A DNA stretch of 64,000 nucleotides from Utricularia gibba. Lineage: Eukaryota > Streptophyta > Magnoliopsida > Lamiales > Lentibulariaceae. Shown piece by piece: positions 60,754-64,000 of the stretch. Each line of letters begins with the position of its first letter. Position 1 is the first letter of the stretch. The stretch lies in the NCBI GenBank assembly GCA_002189035.1, contig NEEC01000018.1, positions 2,232,001 through 2,296,000 on the forward strand, read 5' to 3'. The position numbers and the translations under genes were made by a program. Below the pieces are notes generated by a model, which searched no databases, was not told where the DNA came from, and saw nothing but the letters and a program-made list of their open reading frames with translations.

Positions 60754-61853
60754 TGCGGACAGTGGGAGCTGCATTTATGGCTCCCTTTTCCATGTGCATA
60801 TGAATTGATTCGATTCCCTTGAACTGCCTGCAAAGATGCACATCCAGATTGAGTCGGAGAAAATGAAGAGCCATCCCATTCACTGAAATGAAGTCACCCT
60901 GTTAGTTTTTAACTTTTAGTTCCAGACTGTAACTACCTCAAGCATCTCTTTTTACTGTGCCGCAAGGTTAATTTGTATATTATACACAGCATTGCCAACC
61001 GAAACGTGTCCTCCATGTTAGAATCCGTACAGTTGACCCGGACTTGCCCGTACAACCCACAGAAAAGGCCCAGTCCTAAAGGCTCGTAACTGAAAAGCGC
61101 ATAACTTCCAGGCCCATTTCTCTCGGTTTAGGCTTCTAAATTGGGCTTTCCACGTCGTATCCATTGGGCCACATAATTTAGGGCTCGGTTCTCATACTGT
61201 CCTCTCGGGTGTTTTAAATTTCATCTAAATTTTATTAAAGAATTTTCGATTTATTGTAAAATAAAATATTTTAAAATTTTTTCCAAAATGGAGATCTCGA
61301 TTCTTGAATCCAATGAAAAATTCGAATAAAGATTGTTATGGTCTTCTGGATTTAAAAAATACCTAAATAATTCATGTCCACGTAATTCTTAGTGAAATTA
61401 CGCTTTCACCCTGACAACCACGAAAACAAGGCGAAGCTAAGAAACGAGAAACTGACGGTGGAGATGAAGGGCGAGAAATGGACGGCAGAGATGAAACCTG
61501 TGATCTGTTGGGTACGTGTTGGGAGCTTGAGGCCCACACGTGCCACGCCACTGCATTTATTTCTATTCTCCACTCAAAGGAATCTCGCACGGTATCTTCT
61601 TCTTATCTCTCTTTTCTTTTCATCCCTTGCCCCTTCATCTTCCATTTCGATCGCGCCTGCCCTCCTTATCCCTCCCGATATCTAATGCTATCCATGCATC
61701 GCCCTTCGCGTCCGGGCACCCTCTCGCGGCACCCCATTTGATTTGAATCTCACTTTCATTTTGAATCTTGCAGATTAGCAGCTTTCTCTACGCTGCACCC
61801 GTTTCTTTCTTCTTCTTTTTTTGTATGGTTTTCGTCGTTTGGCTTGTCGAGGA
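60754..61853. promoter_or_regulatory. Intergenic region upstream of KUA1
   Basis: A cluster of GGCCCA/TGGGCC/TGGGCT site II-like motifs lies at about 61066-61175. 61210-61330 is AT-rich. A pyrimidine-rich leader (about 61590-61820) is probably the KUA1 5' UTR. No gene supported. Confidence 0.45.
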
Positions 61854-63653
61854 ATGACGAGGAGGTGTTCGCATTGCAGCCACAATGGTCATAACTCTAG
61901 GACGTGTCCGAATCGGGGTGTGAAGCTTTTTGGTGTTAGATTGACCGATGGGTCGATCAGAAAGAGTGCGAGTATGGGTAATTTGATCCATGTTCACCAA
62001 AGTAGCGCCGTTCTTGAATCTCCTGGAGATACACCGGACCACCCCTCTGCTCGGTCTGGTGCTGTTGAAGGTTACGCTTCTGAAGATTTTGTTGTTGGAT
62101 CGTCTTCCGGCCGCGAGAGAAAAAAAGGTTTGTTCTTTTCTTTTTCCTTAGTTGCCTTCAGTCCCTTTTTATCGAATTTTATTACAAATTTATGGCATTT
62201 GGGTGAAATGGGAAACCAGCTCGACTGATATGCTGAGCATCAAGAAGATGTGTTTATTTATGTGATCATTTGCACGTGCATTTCATTTGGAAGCCGTTTA
62301 TACAATCTCACCAACCTTTTACTGTATTCTCCGTTTGGAGTTCTTCGATCTCTCCGGAGCCTGTTTGATGTTACGTTCTGGATGAAAAGGCATTGTCTTC
62401 ACTCACCGTGCATGTTTCCGCATTATGACTTCCGTTTTGCTGAGTTTGCTCCATAGTGTCGGTAGTTCAAAATGTATACATAATTGGCATTGTGTATGCT
62501 GTTTTCTGGTTGTCTTGCTTTTGATTCTCGAATAGTCTTCGATATCTTTTTCAGGTGTTCCATGGACAGAAGAGGAGCATCGCTTGTTTTTGTTTGGATT
62601 ACGAAAACTTGGTAAAGGTGACTGGAAAGGCATTGCTCAAAATTATGTAGTTTCCAGGACGCCTACGCAGGTTGCTAGCCATGCCCAAAAGTACTTCATT
62701 CGACAGATTAAAGTCACTCGGAGAAAAAGGCGTTCGAGTCTGTTTGATATCATCGTGGATGAAGTAAGCACCTGTTTTTTATTAGCAAGATTCATGTTTA
62801 GATAGACACACTTGCTGTAAACTTGCATAAGCAGCTCCTCGTTACCTGAAAAAGGAAATATTTTTACGGGGTGCTCAATGCGTGTCATGTTTGAAAGTAT
62901 TTCAGCTTCTCCCCCAAGTCGAATTTCGAACTACTTATTCTTATTTTTCTGGGATGAATCTAGCTCGATTAATTTGGCAGCTTGCTCTTTTTTGCTGAAA
63001 TGCCCTCTCCTCTTTCTGATTTCTGAAATGCATTCCCTTTTTACAGTATGTTGTAGTGCTATGCATTTTTTGGAATAATTTTCACTTTACTGTTTAGCAG
63101 AGAGTTAAACTAATCATCTTTTGTCAATTTATATGTAGTTTGTTGATAATCCGGTTCAATCAAGAGACAGAGACTTCTTTTCAGTGAATCCAGATGCCAA
63201 CAAGAACAGCACCCCTCCACCCGTGGCTGTGGAAGAAGAATGTGAATCTATGGAGTCTGCAAACTATAAAAATGCAGAGAGTGCACTCCCCAACCCAAAG
63301 TCCCACAATACTCTCTCCCTATTGTTTATCCTGCTTATGTAGCTCCTGTCTTCCCTTTTCCAATCGGCCCTGTCTCGTTCTGGCCAGTATTTAGTACTGC
63401 AGAGCAGCAGCTTGAGCCCAGGGATGGGCTCGAGAAGGAGGAGGTTCATCAAGTGTTGAAGCCAACAGCTATACATGCAAAGACGACAATCAATGCAGAT
63501 GAGCTTGTCGGAATGTCGAAACTGAGCCTCACTGAATGCGTCCCATCTGCTCCATCCCTCAAACTGATCGATGCATCTGCGAGACCATCAGCATTCCATG
63601 TGAATCCTGGCTCTGGCAGCAGTTCCAGACACAACCCAATTCATGCTGTCTAG
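61854..63653 (+). CDS. KUA1: KUA1/MYBH-type single-repeat MYB transcription repressor
   Basis: KUODA1-like proteins promote leaf cell expansion by repressing peroxidase genes. Three exons (61854-62127, 62555-62763 and 63139-63653) give 332 residues after allowing one missing base. The N-terminal zinc knuckle is [14 protein letters not shown] (CX2CX4HX4C), followed by [20 protein letters not shown] and [19 protein letters not shown]. The MYB repeat is [40 protein letters not shown] and the SHAQKYF signature. The C-terminus has [21 protein letters not shown] and a terminal SRHNPIHAV, as in KUA1. The CCC run at 63317-63319 is one base short, which shifts the proline-rich region; homology ([14 protein letters not shown]) resumes downstream. 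The EAR-like repression motif LSLKL of KUA1 reads PSLKL here. Confidence 0.93.
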
Positions 63654-64000
63654 CCATACGGTGCTGTGTTAATAGGGCAGAAGCAGCACAACATAGGGAG
63701 GCAACTTTGATCACTAGTGATTATTTCATAACTGCAAGTGTTTTTGCAAATAAGTGTATCGTCTGCTTACAAGTGGAATAACTGAAGACGATGCCAGCCC
63801 CTTAACTTGCATGTTTATTTGGATCCTTTGTCAACAAAAATGAATCATGAATAAACTTATCCTGTAACTTTTCTCTTTTGATCAGCAAAGACGCTTATTC
63901 TGTAACTATTGGATTTTAAAACGTTTGCTTGTTCATTCTGCATGACGACTAAATCCACCACAACCCATCTCCAGAAAAGTGAAAGCAGCCAAGGTTGTAA
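63654..64000. other. KUA1 3' region to the window edge
   Basis: Probable 3' UTR and flanking DNA. Nothing else recognised. Confidence 0.4.

Overview
The window is eukaryotic nuclear DNA from a flowering plant, almost certainly a eudicot. It holds 26 protein-coding genes with plant-type spliced structures, chloroplast-targeted proteins and plant-only families (BBX, SUVH, BSL, KUA1-type MYB, DUF3511, SMAP). One gene per about 2.5 kb, many introns of 70-120 nt, and no recognisable transposon point to a compact genome. A Lentibulariaceae-like bladderwort or corkscrew plant would fit, but that is inference and not proven by the sequence.

Layout, left to right: COPA 5' end (-); BBX21-like B-box regulator (+); C2H2/PARP-like zinc finger (+); DNL zinc-finger Hsp70 escort protein (-); chaperonin CCT2 (-); tRNA thiolase CTU1 (-), divergent from a small conserved membrane protein (+); class II phospholipase A1 (+); SMAP1-like acidic peptide (-); chloroplast CtpA protease (-); SUVH2/9-type DNA-methylation reader (-); THA8-like PPR protein (-), divergent from a LEA gene (+); RPL8 (-); FPGS (+); a small conserved protein (+); nucleotide-sugar transporter UTR5 (+); DUF3511 (-), divergent from a patatin-related lipase (+); P-type cyclin (-); thylakoid translocase SCY2 (-), divergent from an aldo-keto reductase (+); HAD phosphatase (+); brassinosteroid phosphatase BSL1 (+); an unnamed conserved protein (+); and the MYB repressor KUA1 (+). 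The genes do not form a pathway; this is ordinary gene-dense euchromatin.

The strongest unusual signal concerns sequence quality. Twelve places in nine otherwise intact, highly conserved genes need exactly one extra G or C to keep the reading frame, always inside or beside a G/C run. With these single bases added, the summed exon lengths of the eight genes that lie wholly inside the window become divisible by three, whereas the complete genes without such a site sum correctly as they stand. This looks like systematic homopolymer under-calling rather than twelve pseudogene lesions.

Real biological points include a textbook U12-type AT-AC intron in CTU1, three GC-AG introns (DNL protein, FPGS, BSL1), and a perfect 75-bp tandem duplication next to the LEA TATA box that carries a heat-shock-element-like motif. 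Two decoy copies of a 3' splice site lie inside introns of BSL1 and the aldo-keto reductase. A 6-nt first coding exon in CCT2 and a 19-nt one in FPGS are also notable. I found no previously undescribed multi-gene system.
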